This document shows, piece after piece, positions 55,275-64,000 of a stretch of 64,000 nt of DNA. The translations under genes and the position numbers were made by a program. Below the pieces are notes generated by a model, which was not told the origin of the DNA, made no database searches, and worked only from the letters and a program-made list of their open reading frames with translations. The DNA comes from Acetitomaculum ruminis DSM 5522 (GTDB taxonomy: Bacteria; Bacillota; Clostridia; Lachnospirales; Lachnospiraceae), in NCBI RefSeq assembly GCF_900112085.1, contig NZ_FOJY01000001.1:186001-250000 (forward strand). Reading direction: 5' to 3'. Within the stretch, counting starts at the first letter, position 1. Each line of letters starts with the position of its first letter.

Positions 55275-58016
55275 ATGGCAGCTAGAAAAGCAAGCAAATC
55301 CCGGAGTGCCAGAAAAAAAAGAAGTACATCCGGGAAGAAAAATAATAGTGTACAAAACAAACAATTTGATAAACTGATTCTAAATACTGTTGTTCCTGCT
55401 GTTTCTTTCGGCTTATGTGTATTTTTAGAAATAACTCTCTTTGGATTAGGTGGTATTGCAGGTAAAAAAATCGCTGAAGTATGCTTTGGACTATTCGGTT
55501 TTTTTGCATATTTAATGCCAATAGCTTTGTTTACCTTAATATGTTTTAATATTGCAAATAAAGGAAATATAGTTGCCAAAATCAAGACCATAGCAAGTGT
55601 ATTTTTTCTGTGGGGACTTTGCGTATTTGCCCAGCTTTGTTCAAAAGGATATGTGGAAACACAAGACTATATGGCATATTATGATGCTTCAGTTCAAAGT
55701 AAAGCAATGGGAGGACTTGTTGGAGGAAGCGTAGTTAAGCTTTTGTTTCCTTTAATAGGAGGCTTCGGTTTATTTATATTAGATTTTAGTGTAATTTTTG
55801 TAAGTTTTATAATTATATCTGAAAAATCCCTTTTTAGTGATATATACCAGCTTTATAAAACAAAGAAAAAATCTCGAAAAAAACAAGAGAAAAAATCCTC
55901 TAAAAAGAAACCTCGCAGAGAAAAAGAATATGTTGAAGAAAAACCACAAAAAAATATAAACAAAGAAAACAAAAAGAAGTCGGTTTTATATTCAATACCT
56001 ACTATGGATTTTAAGGAAGAAGAGGAAAAATTAGCACAAGAACTGGCAAGTGATGAGGCAGATAAACAGGCTGTTTCTTCATCTACAAATCAAAAAGAAG
56101 AAGAAACAGATTTAAAAAATTCGGTTTTAGATGATTTTACTGATTATTCTCCAAAGCCTATAGATGCTGATTTGAGTGTTGAAGATGGTCTTTTGGATGA
56201 AGAATTAACAGTTGAAATATCAAAGGATGATTTTTTAGAGAAATTATCAAAGGATAAAAAAGAAGATTTTGAAGAGGATTTACCAATAAATGAAGAAAGT
56301 CTTGATGATGAAATCTTAATAGATGATATTATTATTGATACAGATGAAATCTCAAAAGAGGCTTTAGAGGACGGAAATACATTATCTGATGACAGAGTAT
56401 TTGAAATTAATGTTGAAGAAGATGATGATGATATTATTCCGTTAGATACAGAAATACTTAATCCTGACGACATAAAACCTATAGAAACCGAAACTTTGAT
56501 GCATAATGAAACTGAGGAATCAACTGAAAAAGCTTCTGTTTCTGCATCAAAATATGAATTTCCTCCTATAGATTTTCTCGAAAAAGGTAATTCGGATTCA
56601 GCTATGGATTCCAGGACAAAAATAGCTGAAACAGGAAAGCGACTGGTAGAAACTTTAAGAAATTTCGGAGTAAAGGTTACATTAATAGGAGCAAGCTGTG
56701 GACCTACAGTTACAAGATATGAGCTAAAACCCGAACAAGGCGTTAAAGTTAGCAAAATTCTTGGTCTGACAGATGATATAAAACTTAATCTTGCAGCTAC
56801 GGATGTAAGAATTGAAGCACCTATTCCCGGAAAAGCAGCAATAGGAATCGAAGTTCCAAATGAACATGTTGTTTCAGTTCCATTAAGAGAGCTTTTGGAA
56901 TCTAAAGAATTTGAAGAATTTAAACCGAAACTTGCTTTTGCAGTAGGAAAAGACATTGCTGGTAAAAATGTTATTTGCGATATTTCTAAAATGCCCCATT
57001 TACTAATAGCAGGTGCAACCGGCTCAGGAAAAAGTGTATGCATAAATACCATTATTATGTCCATACTTTATAAAGCAAGACCTGATGAAGTAAAAATGAT
57101 TCTTATCGACCCGAAAGTCGTAGAATTAAGCATATATAAGGGAATACCACATCTGATTAATAATGAAGTGGTCTCAAAACCGGACAGAGCTATTGGTGTT
57201 CTTAAATGGGCTGAAAAAGAAATGGATGACAGATATGAACATTTTGTTCAATATGGAGTTCGTAACATTAAAGGTTACAACGAAAAAGCTGAAAAATCTC
57301 AAAATACAGATCAACCTATGAAGAAAATGTATCAGCTTTTGATAGTTATAGACGAATTAGCAGATTTGATGATGTTAGCCAGCAAAGAGGTTGAAAATTC
57401 CATTCAGCGTCTAACACAGTTAGCCAGAGCAGCTGGAATACATCTTGTATTGGCTACCCAAAGACCATCTGTAAATGTCATTACAGGTGTTATCAAAGCC
57501 AATATGGCTTCAAGGCTTGCATTTGCAGTTTCTTCCGGTATAGATTCAAGAACTATTCTTGACTGTGTTGGTGCAGAAAGACTTTTGGGAAAGGGAGATA
57601 TGCTTTTTTATCCTCAAGATTATGCTAAACCACAAAGACTTCAGGGACCTTTTGTTTCAGATGATGAAATAATCAAGGTAGTAGATTTCTTAAAGAGCAA
57701 ATCTGTTCCGGAAGAAGAAGAAGTTAAGGCTAATTTTGAAGAATATATTGTTACAAATCCTTCAGGCTCAAAATCCAAGTCCGATAACGATGTGGATCCT
57801 TTATTTGTAGAGGCAGGACAGTTAATCATTAGAAAAAAGAAAGCTTCCATAGGAATGCTTCAAAGAACTCTTAGTGTTGGCTTTAACAGGGCTGCGAGAA
57901 TTATGGATCAACTTTGTTTTGCAGGAGTTGTAGGTGGAGAAGAAGGAACAAAACCAAGGAAAATTCTTATGGATGAGGTTGGTTTTCTGCAATATGTACA
58001 AGAAAACAATTTATAA
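55275..58016 (+). CDS. ftsK: FtsK/SpoIIIE DNA translocase
   Basis: This protein pumps chromosomal DNA through the closing septum. The 913 residues comprise a basic N-terminal tail, about four membrane helices (about 35-190), a highly charged Lys- then Asp/Glu-rich linker (about 190-430), the RecA-like motor with Walker A AGATGSGKSV and LLIVIDELADLMMLA, and a C-terminal gamma winged helix (KKASIGMLQRTLSVGFNRAARIMDQL). The AAAAAGGGGATTATA ribosome site precedes ATG 55275. It ends at a bidirectional terminator. Confidence 0.95.
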   Translation: MAARKASKSRSARKKRSTSGKKNNSVQNKQFDKLILNTVVPAVSFGLCVFLEITLFGLGGIAGKKIAEVCFGLFGFFAYLMPIALFTLICFNIANKGNIVAKIKTIASVFFLWGLCVFAQLCSKGYVETQDYMAYYDASVQSKAMGGLVGGSVVKLLFPLIGGFGLFILDFSVIFVSFIIISEKSLFSDIYQLYKTKKKSRKKQEKKSSKKKPRREKEYVEEKPQKNINKENKKKSVLYSIPTMDFKEEEEKLAQELASDEADKQAVSSSTNQKEEETDLKNSVLDDFTDYSPKPIDADLSVEDGLLDEELTVEISKDDFLEKLSKDKKEDFEEDLPINEESLDDEILIDDIIIDTDEISKEALEDGNTLSDDRVFEINVEEDDDDIIPLDTEILNPDDIKPIETETLMHNETEESTEKASVSASKYEFPPIDFLEKGNSDSAMDSRTKIAETGKRLVETLRNFGVKVTLIGASCGPTVTRYELKPEQGVKVSKILGLTDDIKLNLAATDVRIEAPIPGKAAIGIEVPNEHVVSVPLRELLESKEFEEFKPKLAFAVGKDIAGKNVICDISKMPHLLIAGATGSGKSVCINTIIMSILYKARPDEVKMILIDPKVVELSIYKGIPHLINNEVVSKPDRAIGVLKWAEKEMDDRYEHFVQYGVRNIKGYNEKAEKSQNTDQPMKKMYQLLIVIDELADLMMLASKEVENSIQRLTQLARAAGIHLVLATQRPSVNVITGVIKANMASRLAFAVSSGIDSRTILDCVGAERLLGKGDMLFYPQDYAKPQRLQGPFVSDDEIIKVVDFLKSKSVPEEEEVKANFEEYIVTNPSGSKSKSDNDVDPLFVEAGQLIIRKKKASIGMLQRTLSVGFNRAARIMDQLCFAGVVGGEEGTKPRKILMDEVGFLQYVQENNL

Positions 58017-58049
58017 AATTTAGAATTGCAAATTTTATTAATCAATAAA

Positions 58050-58086
58050 AAATCTTCTATATTTTACAAAGAAATATAGAAGATTT
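58050..58086. terminator. Bidirectional terminator between ftsK and the end of xpt
   Basis: AAATCTTCTATATTT pairs with AAATATAGAAGATTT around TACAAAG; A and T tracts flank it. Beyond it, 58087-58171 holds nothing recognisable. Confidence 0.92.
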
Positions 58087-58171
58087 TCTATTATATAAAA
58101 TAAATTTCTCATTGGGGAGTTAAAGGCGGACTTGCAATAGCAAATCCATAAGAATATAATACTATATTTGA

Positions 58172-58744
58172 TTAATTTATAAATTCGATAAATCCAGCAC
58201 CCATTTTTTTGATTCTTGCCAGGGAATAAACATTTATTCCGGCAGCATCTAATTTTTCTCTTCCCGGCTGGAATGATTTTTCGATAAGAATTCCAAGACC
58301 TGCAACAGTAGCATGTGCCATTCTGATAAGTCTGATAGCACCTGTGGCTGTTTCACCATTTGCAAGAAAATCATCAATAATTAAAACATGGTCATTTTCA
58401 CTAATCTGATTTGCCGAAAGGGTAAGTTCATAATTATTTCCCTTAGTAAAAGATGTAACAACAGTCTGATACAAATTGTCATTCAAAACCTTTGATGGCT
58501 GTTTTTTTAAGATAAGCATAGGTACATTTAAAGCCATAGCTGTCATAATAGCAGGAGATATACCAGAACTTTCGATAGTTGCAACCTTAGTAATTGGCTC
58601 ATTTTTAAAATATTCTGCAAATTCTTTACCAATTTCAATCATTAAGTTTACATCTACCTGGTGGTTAATAAAGCTATCCACTTTAAGGATATCTTCATTA
58701 ATAGCACGACCACTCTGTAAAATCTTGTCTTCTAATAATTTCAT
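58172..58744 (-). CDS. xpt: Xanthine phosphoribosyltransferase
   Basis: Xpt salvages xanthine to XMP. The 190-residue protein begins [31 protein letters not shown] and has the PRPP-binding loop [16 protein letters not shown], both typical of Xpt rather than Apt. The ribosome site GAGGTG lies 6 bases before the ATG. The upstream gap to rlmH is only 138 bases, has TATAAT on the minus strand, and holds no recognisable purine riboswitch, although many Firmicutes xpt genes have one. Confidence 0.93.
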   Translation of the reverse strand: MKLLEDKILQSGRAINEDILKVDSFINHQVDVNLMIEIGKEFAEYFKNEPITKVATIESSGISPAIMTAMALNVPMLILKKQPSKVLNDNLYQTVVTSFTKGNNYELTLSANQISENDHVLIIDDFLANGETATGAIRLIRMAHATVAGLGILIEKSFQPGREKLDAAGINVYSLARIKKMGAGFIEFIN

Positions 58745-58882
58745 GTTGACACCTCAATTTTTCTATTTAATAATATAACACATCTAAAATCAATTCTTTC
58801 ATGTGTGGTACAATTATATCACAAAGACTATTGATTTAAAAACTTTTTATTCAAAAAACAATGGCTTTAAAGAGGAAAAATA

Positions 58883-59362
58883 ATGAAGATAAATATAATC
58901 GCTGTAGGTAAGTTAAAAGAAAAATATATAAAAGACGCCGTAAAAGAGTATTATAAAAGAATAAATGCCTATTCTAAAATCAATATAATAGAGGTTGAAG
59001 ATGAAAAAACAATAGAAAACCCATCAAAAGCTGAGGAAAATAAAATAAAGGATACAGAAGGAAAAAGAATAAAAAAACATATTTCTCCTTCAGCATTTTT
59101 AATAGTATTAGCCATTGAGGGGGATATGCTTGATTCAATAGAATTATCAGATTTGATTGATAAAAAAATGCTATCAGGAAAAAGTGAGTTTACCTTTGTA
59201 ATAGGAGGCTCCATAGGACTTTCTGATGAAATCATTAAAATGGCTGATTTTAAACTTAGCTTTTCAAAAATGACATTTCCACATCAGCTTATGAGAGTAA
59301 TATTATTAGAACAAATATATCGGGCATTTAAGATAATTCACCATGAACCATATCATAAATGA
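58883..59362 (+). CDS. rlmH: 23S rRNA pseudouridine1915 N3-methyltransferase RlmH
   Basis: RlmH methylates pseudouridine 1915 in helix 69 of 23S rRNA. The 159-residue SPOUT enzyme has the knot motifs FVIGGSIGLSDEI and SFSKMTFPHQLMRVILLEQIYRAFKI. AGAGGAAAAATA precedes the ATG. A weak CAAAT/ATTTG hairpin with a T-run follows the stop. Confidence 0.96.
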   Translation: MKINIIAVGKLKEKYIKDAVKEYYKRINAYSKINIIEVEDEKTIENPSKAEENKIKDTEGKRIKKHISPSAFLIVLAIEGDMLDSIELSDLIDKKMLSGKSEFTFVIGGSIGLSDEIIKMADFKLSFSKMTFPHQLMRVILLEQIYRAFKIIHHEPYHK

Positions 59363-59412
59363 CAAATATCATATGATTTGTTTAATTTTTTTTTAATATT
59401 TGCATCAATTCA

Positions 59413-59441
59413 TTGAATAATTAAGATATATGTGCTAAGAT
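59413..59441 (+). promoter_or_regulatory. Promoter of the LTA-synthase-like gene
   Basis: TTGAAT (59413-59418), 17-base spacer, TAAGAT (59436-59441). Confidence 0.6.
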
Positions 59442-59498
59442 TTGAAAGGTTTTTATCTTTGTATTTATAGAAATTTATGTGAATAAAGGAGTAATAAA

Positions 59499-61574
59499 AT
59501 GGAAGTTTTTCGAGATTTGAAAAATAAAATTAATGATAACGATATTATTAATAAAATGAATAAGTACTCTTTGCTATTACAGTTTATTCTGGCATGTATG
59601 ATATGCTTATTCATTGAAATCGTGTCCAGACACTCAATAATTGACGGATTTGCTTTTGCTTTTCGCAGTCCGCTGACTTTCCTTTATAATGCTGCTATAA
59701 TTTTTGTAACATTATTACTTGTATATCTGGTTAGAAGAAGAACCTTTGCCAGATGTCTTTTAACCACTCTTTGGTGCGTTCTTGGAATTGCAAATGGATG
59801 TGTTTTAGCAAACAGAGTAACACCATTTAATTTCACTGATTTAAAACTGATTGGTGACCTTTTTACCATGCTTGATTCATACTTTAGCATTTATCAGCAA
59901 ATAGGGCTTTTGATAGCTGTAATTATCGGTATTGCTATCCTGATTTTTATTATGATAAAAGCACCGGTATATGAAGGAAAAACTCACAGAGTTGTAATGA
60001 TTTTTATCATAATCGCAACATCCTTTGTTTATCAGGGAGTTACGAATGCAGCAGTTTCCAGCAATATTCTTACTGATTATTTTGAAAATATCGCTGAAGG
60101 TTATAAAAAATACGGTTTTGTTTACGGTTTTACCAGTTCAGTTTTAGGAACAGGAATGGGTGAACCAGAATCTTATTCCGAAACCAGCATAAAAAATATT
60201 GAAGATTCAGTTAATATAGAAAATACAACTGTTAAAGAAGACGATGAGCCTAATATTATTGTTGTTTTATTAGAGTCATTTGTTGATCCTACTGAGATTA
60301 AGTATTTGAATCTTTCTAAAGATCCGATTCCTACTTTCAGAAAATTAGAAAAGAATTATACCAGTGGATATCTGACAGTACCTGTTGTTGGAGCCGGAAC
60401 TGCAAATACCGAATTTGAAATTTTAACAGGTATGAGCATGAAGTATTTTGGAGTTGGAGAATATCCTTACAAAACAGTTTTAAAGACAACATCTTGTGAA
60501 AGTATCGCTTCTGACCTTAGCTCAATAGGCTATGGAACTCATGTTGTACATAATAACGGCGGTAATTTTTACAGTAGAACTAATGCTTTTTCAATGATGG
60601 GATTTGATACATTTACTTCAAAGGAACTTATGAATATTCAAAGCTATACGCCTACCGGTAGTTGGGCAACAGATGATATTCTAGTAGGTGAAGTTACTAA
60701 AGCGTTGGATTCCACAAAAGATAAATCCGACTTTGTTTATACAATTACCGTTCAGGCTCATGGGGCATATCCTACAGAAAAAGTTATTCAAAATCCTTAT
60801 GTTAAAGTATCCGGTGCTGAGACTGAAGGTGACAATAATCAATGGGAATATTATGTGAATGAAATACATGAAGTGGATAATTTTATTAAAAATCTTATTG
60901 AAGAAGTAAGTAAAAGAGATGAAAAAACAGAGATTGTTTTCTTTGGTGATCATTATCCGACAATGAACAACCTCAGCGACGAAGAGGTTAAAAGCGGAAG
61001 CATTTTCAAAACAAAATATATTACCTGGAATAATTTTGGAGCCGAGAAAAATGATGAAGATATAACTTCTTACCAGCTTTTGGCCAAAATAACCGGGGAA
61101 CTTGGTATACATGAAGGAACAATCTTCAGATATCATCAAAATGCTGAAATAACAGGTAATACTTCTGAAAGTGACAGTTATTTAAGCGGACTTGAGTTAT
61201 TACAATATGATTTATTATATGGAAAAAAATATGCATATAATGGTGAAGAACTTTATCCTGCCAGCAATCTTATTATGGGAGTTTCAGAAGTAAAAATAAC
61301 TAAAGTAGACAACACAATTAATGATCAGATTGCAATTTTTGGATTGAATTTCACACCGTGGAGCAGGGTATATATCAATGGAGAGAAAGTTTCAACTACC
61401 TATGCAAGCTCCAATAAACTCTTGATTGACTCATCATTAATAAATGATGGTGATGAAATAGTAGTTAATCAGGTGGGATCCAAGGATACTATTTTCAGAA
61501 GCTCAAACACCTTTAAATATGTTGCTCCTAAGATTTCTGATATTACTCCTGACAATGGAGATAAAGAAGAGTAA
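59499..61574 (+). CDS. LTA synthase family sulfatase
   Basis: This 691-residue membrane enzyme has about five N-terminal helices (residues 25-190) and an extracellular sulfatase-fold domain. The catalytic Thr is in PVVGAGTANTEFEILTGMS; metal ligands include LLESFVDP (Glu) and FFGDHYPT. Such enzymes transfer glycerol phosphate to build lipoteichoic acid or related polymers. About 90 C-terminal residues after the sulfatase core form an extra beta-rich segment (VDNTINDQIAIFGLNFTPWS...VYINGEKV) like an IPT/TIG or carbohydrate-binding module. AAAGGAG precedes the ATG. Confidence 0.88.
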   Translation: MEVFRDLKNKINDNDIINKMNKYSLLLQFILACMICLFIEIVSRHSIIDGFAFAFRSPLTFLYNAAIIFVTLLLVYLVRRRTFARCLLTTLWCVLGIANGCVLANRVTPFNFTDLKLIGDLFTMLDSYFSIYQQIGLLIAVIIGIAILIFIMIKAPVYEGKTHRVVMIFIIIATSFVYQGVTNAAVSSNILTDYFENIAEGYKKYGFVYGFTSSVLGTGMGEPESYSETSIKNIEDSVNIENTTVKEDDEPNIIVVLLESFVDPTEIKYLNLSKDPIPTFRKLEKNYTSGYLTVPVVGAGTANTEFEILTGMSMKYFGVGEYPYKTVLKTTSCESIASDLSSIGYGTHVVHNNGGNFYSRTNAFSMMGFDTFTSKELMNIQSYTPTGSWATDDILVGEVTKALDSTKDKSDFVYTITVQAHGAYPTEKVIQNPYVKVSGAETEGDNNQWEYYVNEIHEVDNFIKNLIEEVSKRDEKTEIVFFGDHYPTMNNLSDEEVKSGSIFKTKYITWNNFGAEKNDEDITSYQLLAKITGELGIHEGTIFRYHQNAEITGNTSESDSYLSGLELLQYDLLYGKKYAYNGEELYPASNLIMGVSEVKITKVDNTINDQIAIFGLNFTPWSRVYINGEKVSTTYASSNKLLIDSSLINDGDEIVVNQVGSKDTIFRSSNTFKYVAPKISDITPDNGDKEE

Positions 61575-61649
61575 GTCTACCGATAAACTATTATATAAAA
61601 AATACCTGCTAAATACTCAGGTAAAATTTATTACAAAGGAGATGTTTAA

Positions 61650-62231
61650 ATGCCAATTAATTTATCTAAAGGACAAAAAGTCGATCTTACAAAGGGAAAT
61701 CCTGGCCTTTCAAAAATATTAGTAGGACTTGGATGGGATGTAAATGCTTATGATACAGGTGGAGATTTCGACCTTGATGCTGCTGCATTTATGGTTGGAG
61801 AAGATGGAAAAGCACCTACTGACAAGGAATTTGTATTCTATGGAAATCTTGAACATACGAGTGGTAGCGTTAAGCATATGGGAGATAATTTAACCGGTGC
61901 CGGAGAGGGCGATGATGAGCAGATTTATATTGACCTTGCCAATGTTCCGGCAAATATTTCAAGAATTGCTTTCACAGTTACAATTTATGAAGCTGATGGA
62001 AGAGGTCAAAACTTTGGTCAGGTTTCAAATGCATTTATTAGAATTGTAAACGAGGCTAACAATGAAGAACTTATTCGATATGATTTGGCAGAAGATTTTT
62101 CTATCGAAACAGCAGTTGTTGTTGGTGAGTTATACAGACATAATGGTGAATGGAAATTCAATGCTATCGGAAGTGGTTTCCAGGGCGGACTTGCTGCACT
62201 TTGTGCAAATTATGGAATTAATGCAGGCTAA
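61650..62231 (+). CDS. terD: TerD family calcium-binding stress protein
   Basis: The 193-residue protein begins [18 protein letters not shown], followed by [23 protein letters not shown] and [17 protein letters not shown], the two acidic calcium sites of TerD. TerD proteins are linked to tellurite, phage or envelope stress, usually in multi-gene ter clusters; here it stands alone. AAAGGAGATG precedes ATG 61650. A weak ACCTG/CAGGT hairpin lies just upstream. Confidence 0.94.
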   Translation: MPINLSKGQKVDLTKGNPGLSKILVGLGWDVNAYDTGGDFDLDAAAFMVGEDGKAPTDKEFVFYGNLEHTSGSVKHMGDNLTGAGEGDDEQIYIDLANVPANISRIAFTVTIYEADGRGQNFGQVSNAFIRIVNEANNEELIRYDLAEDFSIETAVVVGELYRHNGEWKFNAIGSGFQGGLAALCANYGINAG

Positions 62232-62250
62232 ATATTAATTAAATATAATA

Positions 62251-62314
62251 TAGGGATAGGTTTTAGTTCTTTTATCTTCAAGGATAACTGTACTAATAGA
62301 CTATCCCTTTTTTT
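62251..62314 (+). terminator. Intrinsic terminator after terD
   Basis: AGGGATAG (62252-62259) pairs with CTATCCCT (62301-62308); the inner TTATC/GATAA forms a second stem. A run of seven T follows. Confidence 0.8.
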
Positions 62315-62388
62315 GGGGATTATTATTTAAAAGTAAGTTTTAACAATAATTCTTCCAAATATCCTTTTTTATTGTTAAAAATTAGTTA

Positions 62389-62417
62389 TTGTCTGATAAT
62401 AATTTTTGTAATAAAAT
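62389..62417 (+). promoter_or_regulatory. Promoter of the PilZ gene
   Basis: TTGTCT (62389-62394), 17-base spacer, TAAAAT (62412-62417). Start of transcription near 62424 favours ATG 62446 for the gene. Confidence 0.55.
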
Positions 62418-62445
62418 AAAACGTATGGAAAAAAGGAGTAGGGGT

Positions 62446-62784
62446 ATGGGATTTGATAGGAGATTCAACAGAAGATTACTTTTAAAAGAAGAGATAATAC
62501 TTGAAAAGTTGGATTCTAACGAAAAAGGCGTGGGTGAATATATAAATGTTCTTGTTCAGGATATTTCCAGAAACGGTTTAGGTTTTAAATCGGAAAAAAA
62601 ACTGGAAATCGGGTCTTTTTACGAGACTAAGCTTTCTATCTGGCCCGAAGAAATGATAGATGTCATCATAGAAATAGTTAGAATAAATGATGAAAATGAT
62701 GAAATTTATTATGGATGTAAATTTATAGGAATGTCAGAAGATGAGCTTCTAAAATTTGATGTATATCAGATGTTTAATGAATAA
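62446..62784 (+). CDS. PilZ-domain protein (c-di-GMP receptor candidate)
   Basis: The 112-residue protein is a single PilZ domain with both c-di-GMP-binding motifs: an arginine cluster RRFNRR near the N-terminus (RxxxR) and DISRNGLGF (D/NxSxxG). It should bind c-di-GMP and control a partner protein. The ATG at 62446 lies 7 bases after AAAGGAG. An in-frame TTG at 62389 overlaps the promoter and is rejected. Confidence 0.88.
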   Translation: MGFDRRFNRRLLLKEEIILEKLDSNEKGVGEYINVLVQDISRNGLGFKSEKKLEIGSFYETKLSIWPEEMIDVIIEIVRINDENDEIYYGCKFIGMSEDELLKFDVYQMFNE

Positions 62785-62806
62785 AATCAAAGGGTGATTT
62801 TCAAAA

Positions 62807-64000
62807 ATGAATATTTTAGTTAAAAATGGCAGGGTTGTTGATCCTGACACAAAAAGAGACGGAAAATTTGATATTCTTATTAAAGATGACTTGATATCGG
62901 AAGTTTCTCCTACTATTGATTGCAAAGCCGATCAGATTATAGATGCTGATGGGTGTTTTGTTATGCCGGGGTTTATCGATATGCATGTACATTTAAGAGA
63001 TCCGGGTCTTACTCATAAAGAGACCATCGAAAGTGGTGCTAAAGCTGCCGTAAGAGGTGGTTTTACAACCATATGTGCCATGCCTAATACCAAACCTGTT
63101 TGTGATAATGCTGAAGTGGTTGAATATATTAAAAGCAAAGCTGATAATGCAGATCTTTGTAATATACTTCCAATAGGTGCAATTACAAAGAATCAGTCTG
63201 GTGAAGAATTAGCTGATATTAAAGAAATGGAAAATGCAGGTATCATTGGCATTTCAGAAGACGGAAAATCAGTTATGAATTCATTGATTTATAAAAATGC
63301 CATGGAAATAGCTTTAGAATCAGATATGTTGGTTTTAGCACATTGCGAAGACATAAATCTTGTAGATGGCGGAGTTATGAATGATGATTCGAACGCTAAA
63401 AGACTTCACCTAAAGGGAATTTCTAACGAAGTAGAAGATATTATAATTGCAAGAGATATTCTTCTTTCAAATATGACAGGTGCCAGACTTCACATCTGCC
63501 ATGTCTCAACCAAAAGTGGGGTTGAAATAATTCGATTTGCAAAACAGCACGGATTAAAAGTTACTGCTGAATGCTGTCCACATCATTTTTCACTTTCAAG
63601 CAATGATATAAAAGAAGATGATGCTAATTTTAAAATGAATCCACCTTTAAGAACGCTTGATGATGTAAATGCCATTATAGAAGGGTTAAGGGATGGAAGC
63701 ATTGATGTTATATCTACAGACCACGCGCCTCATCATACAGATGAAAAAGCTGGTGGTTTTAATTCTGCGCCATTTGGTATAACAGGCCTGGAAACAGCTT
63801 TAGGTGTCACAGTAACTTATCTTTTGGATAAAGGTCTTATAACACCCCTTGAGATGGCACAGATTACCAGTTATAATGCCGCAAAAATTTTAAAAATTGA
63901 TAAAGGAAGTTTAAAAGAAGGCAAGGTAGCAGATATTGTTATCTTTGATCCTGATAAAACTTATACAGTTGACTCTTCAAAATTTGCATCAATGGGTAAA
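62807..64000 (+). CDS. pyrC: Dihydroorotase PyrC (partial at right edge)
   Basis: PyrC cyclises carbamoyl-aspartate in pyrimidine synthesis. The 398 visible residues run without a stop to the window edge; family members have about 425. Zinc-site motifs are clear: DMHVHLRDPG near residue 60 and STDHAPHH near the C-terminal side, with MPNTKP after the first. ATG 62807 lies about 9 bases after AAAGGGTGA. It begins 22 bases after the PilZ gene. Confidence 0.95.
   Translation, partial: MNILVKNGRVVDPDTKRDGKFDILIKDDLISEVSPTIDCKADQIIDADGCFVMPGFIDMHVHLRDPGLTHKETIESGAKAAVRGGFTTICAMPNTKPVCDNAEVVEYIKSKADNADLCNILPIGAITKNQSGEELADIKEMENAGIIGISEDGKSVMNSLIYKNAMEIALESDMLVLAHCEDINLVDGGVMNDDSNAKRLHLKGISNEVEDIIIARDILLSNMTGARLHICHVSTKSGVEIIRFAKQHGLKVTAECCPHHFSLSSNDIKEDDANFKMNPPLRTLDDVNAIIEGLRDGSIDVISTDHAPHHTDEKAGGFNSAPFGITGLETALGVTVTYLLDKGLITPLEMAQITSYNAAKILKIDKGSLKEGKVADIVIFDPDKTYTVDSSKFASMGK

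Noticed and set aside
58745-58882. Purine riboswitch upstream of xpt
   Set aside because: The gap is only 138 bases and I could not find the conserved three-way junction sequences.
61519-61722. 67-codon plus-strand frame spanning the end of the LTA-synthase-like gene and the start of terD
   Set aside because: It overlaps two well-supported genes in another frame, is lysine-rich and has no ribosome site.
1-64000. Prophage, insertion sequence, CRISPR array, rRNA or tRNA gene
   Set aside because: Scanning found no transposase, integrase, spaced repeat array or recognisable stable RNA gene; the region reads as core chromosome.

Overview
The window is AT-rich DNA (about one third G+C by eye). 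Genes are packed tightly, most start codons have AGGAGG-type ribosome-binding sites, and TTG starts are common. Gene content and order point to a Gram-positive anaerobe of the class Clostridia, most likely family Lachnospiraceae. The markers are mutS-mutL-miaA followed by a COG4100 PLP enzyme, radC-mreBCD-PBP2-minCDE-rodA, yggS-sepF-ylmH, yhbY-nadD-yqeK-rsfS-lexA, and an ABC-F gene followed by rex. This is inference from gene order; no rRNA or tRNA gene was recognised. It reads as core chromosome. I saw no phage, insertion sequence, CRISPR array or integration site.

Layout. 1-3.2 kb: the end of a MurJ/SpoVB-type flippase and two flavoproteins. 3.2-4.0 kb (minus): an amidohydrolase. 4.1-11.2 kb: mismatch repair (mutS, mutL), tRNA modification (miaA) and a COG4100 PLP-lyase broken by one in-frame TAA. 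11.3-21.7 kb: a long envelope and division operon (radC, mreB, mreC, mreD, PBP2, minC, minD, minE, rodA, an mgsA-like gene, a DD-carboxypeptidase lipoprotein). 21.7-28.8 kb: radical SAM protein, HlyD-like membrane protein, yggS, sepF, ylmH, aroB, lspA, rluD. 28.9-32.8 kb: a cytidylate-kinase-like protein, a LytTR regulator, a small orphan gene, then yhbY-nadD-yqeK-rsfS. 32.8-34.1 kb: lexA divergent from a small TM+LysM protein resembling YneA, with LexA-box-like sites between them.

34.1-35.05 kb is a 0.9-kb stretch with no credible gene. It has a consensus promoter, a hairpin terminator about 0.6 kb downstream, very few C residues and several possible hairpins. It is my best candidate for an undescribed structured RNA. 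35.0-41.1 kb (minus) is a four-gene signalling operon: OmpR-type regulator, sensor kinase, a 986-residue kinase-like protein whose phospho-acceptor sites are all substituted, and a double-receiver protein. 41.4-42.7 kb has a CheY-like protein and a GspE_N/CheX-like partner. 42.8-46.7 kb has thrC, a protein with two AP2 domains around a decayed HNH core, and NADP-isocitrate dehydrogenase. 46.9-54.4 kb: ABC-F ATPase, rex, a coiled-coil protein, NAD(P)HX repair, alanine racemase and a CNNM/CorC-like protein. 54.5-64 kb: yebC, ftsK, xpt (minus), rlmH, an LTA-synthase-like sulfatase, terD, a PilZ protein and the start of pyrC.

Together the genes serve DNA repair and SOS control of division, rod-shape and septum-site control (MreBCD, RodA/PBP2, MinCDE, SepF, YneA-like), envelope polymers, and redox or second-messenger regulation. 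The most unusual items are the candidate RNA, the pseudo-kinase, the MgsA-like protein lacking two catalytic residues, the AP2-HNH-AP2 protein, and the fresh nonsense codon in the COG4100 gene.
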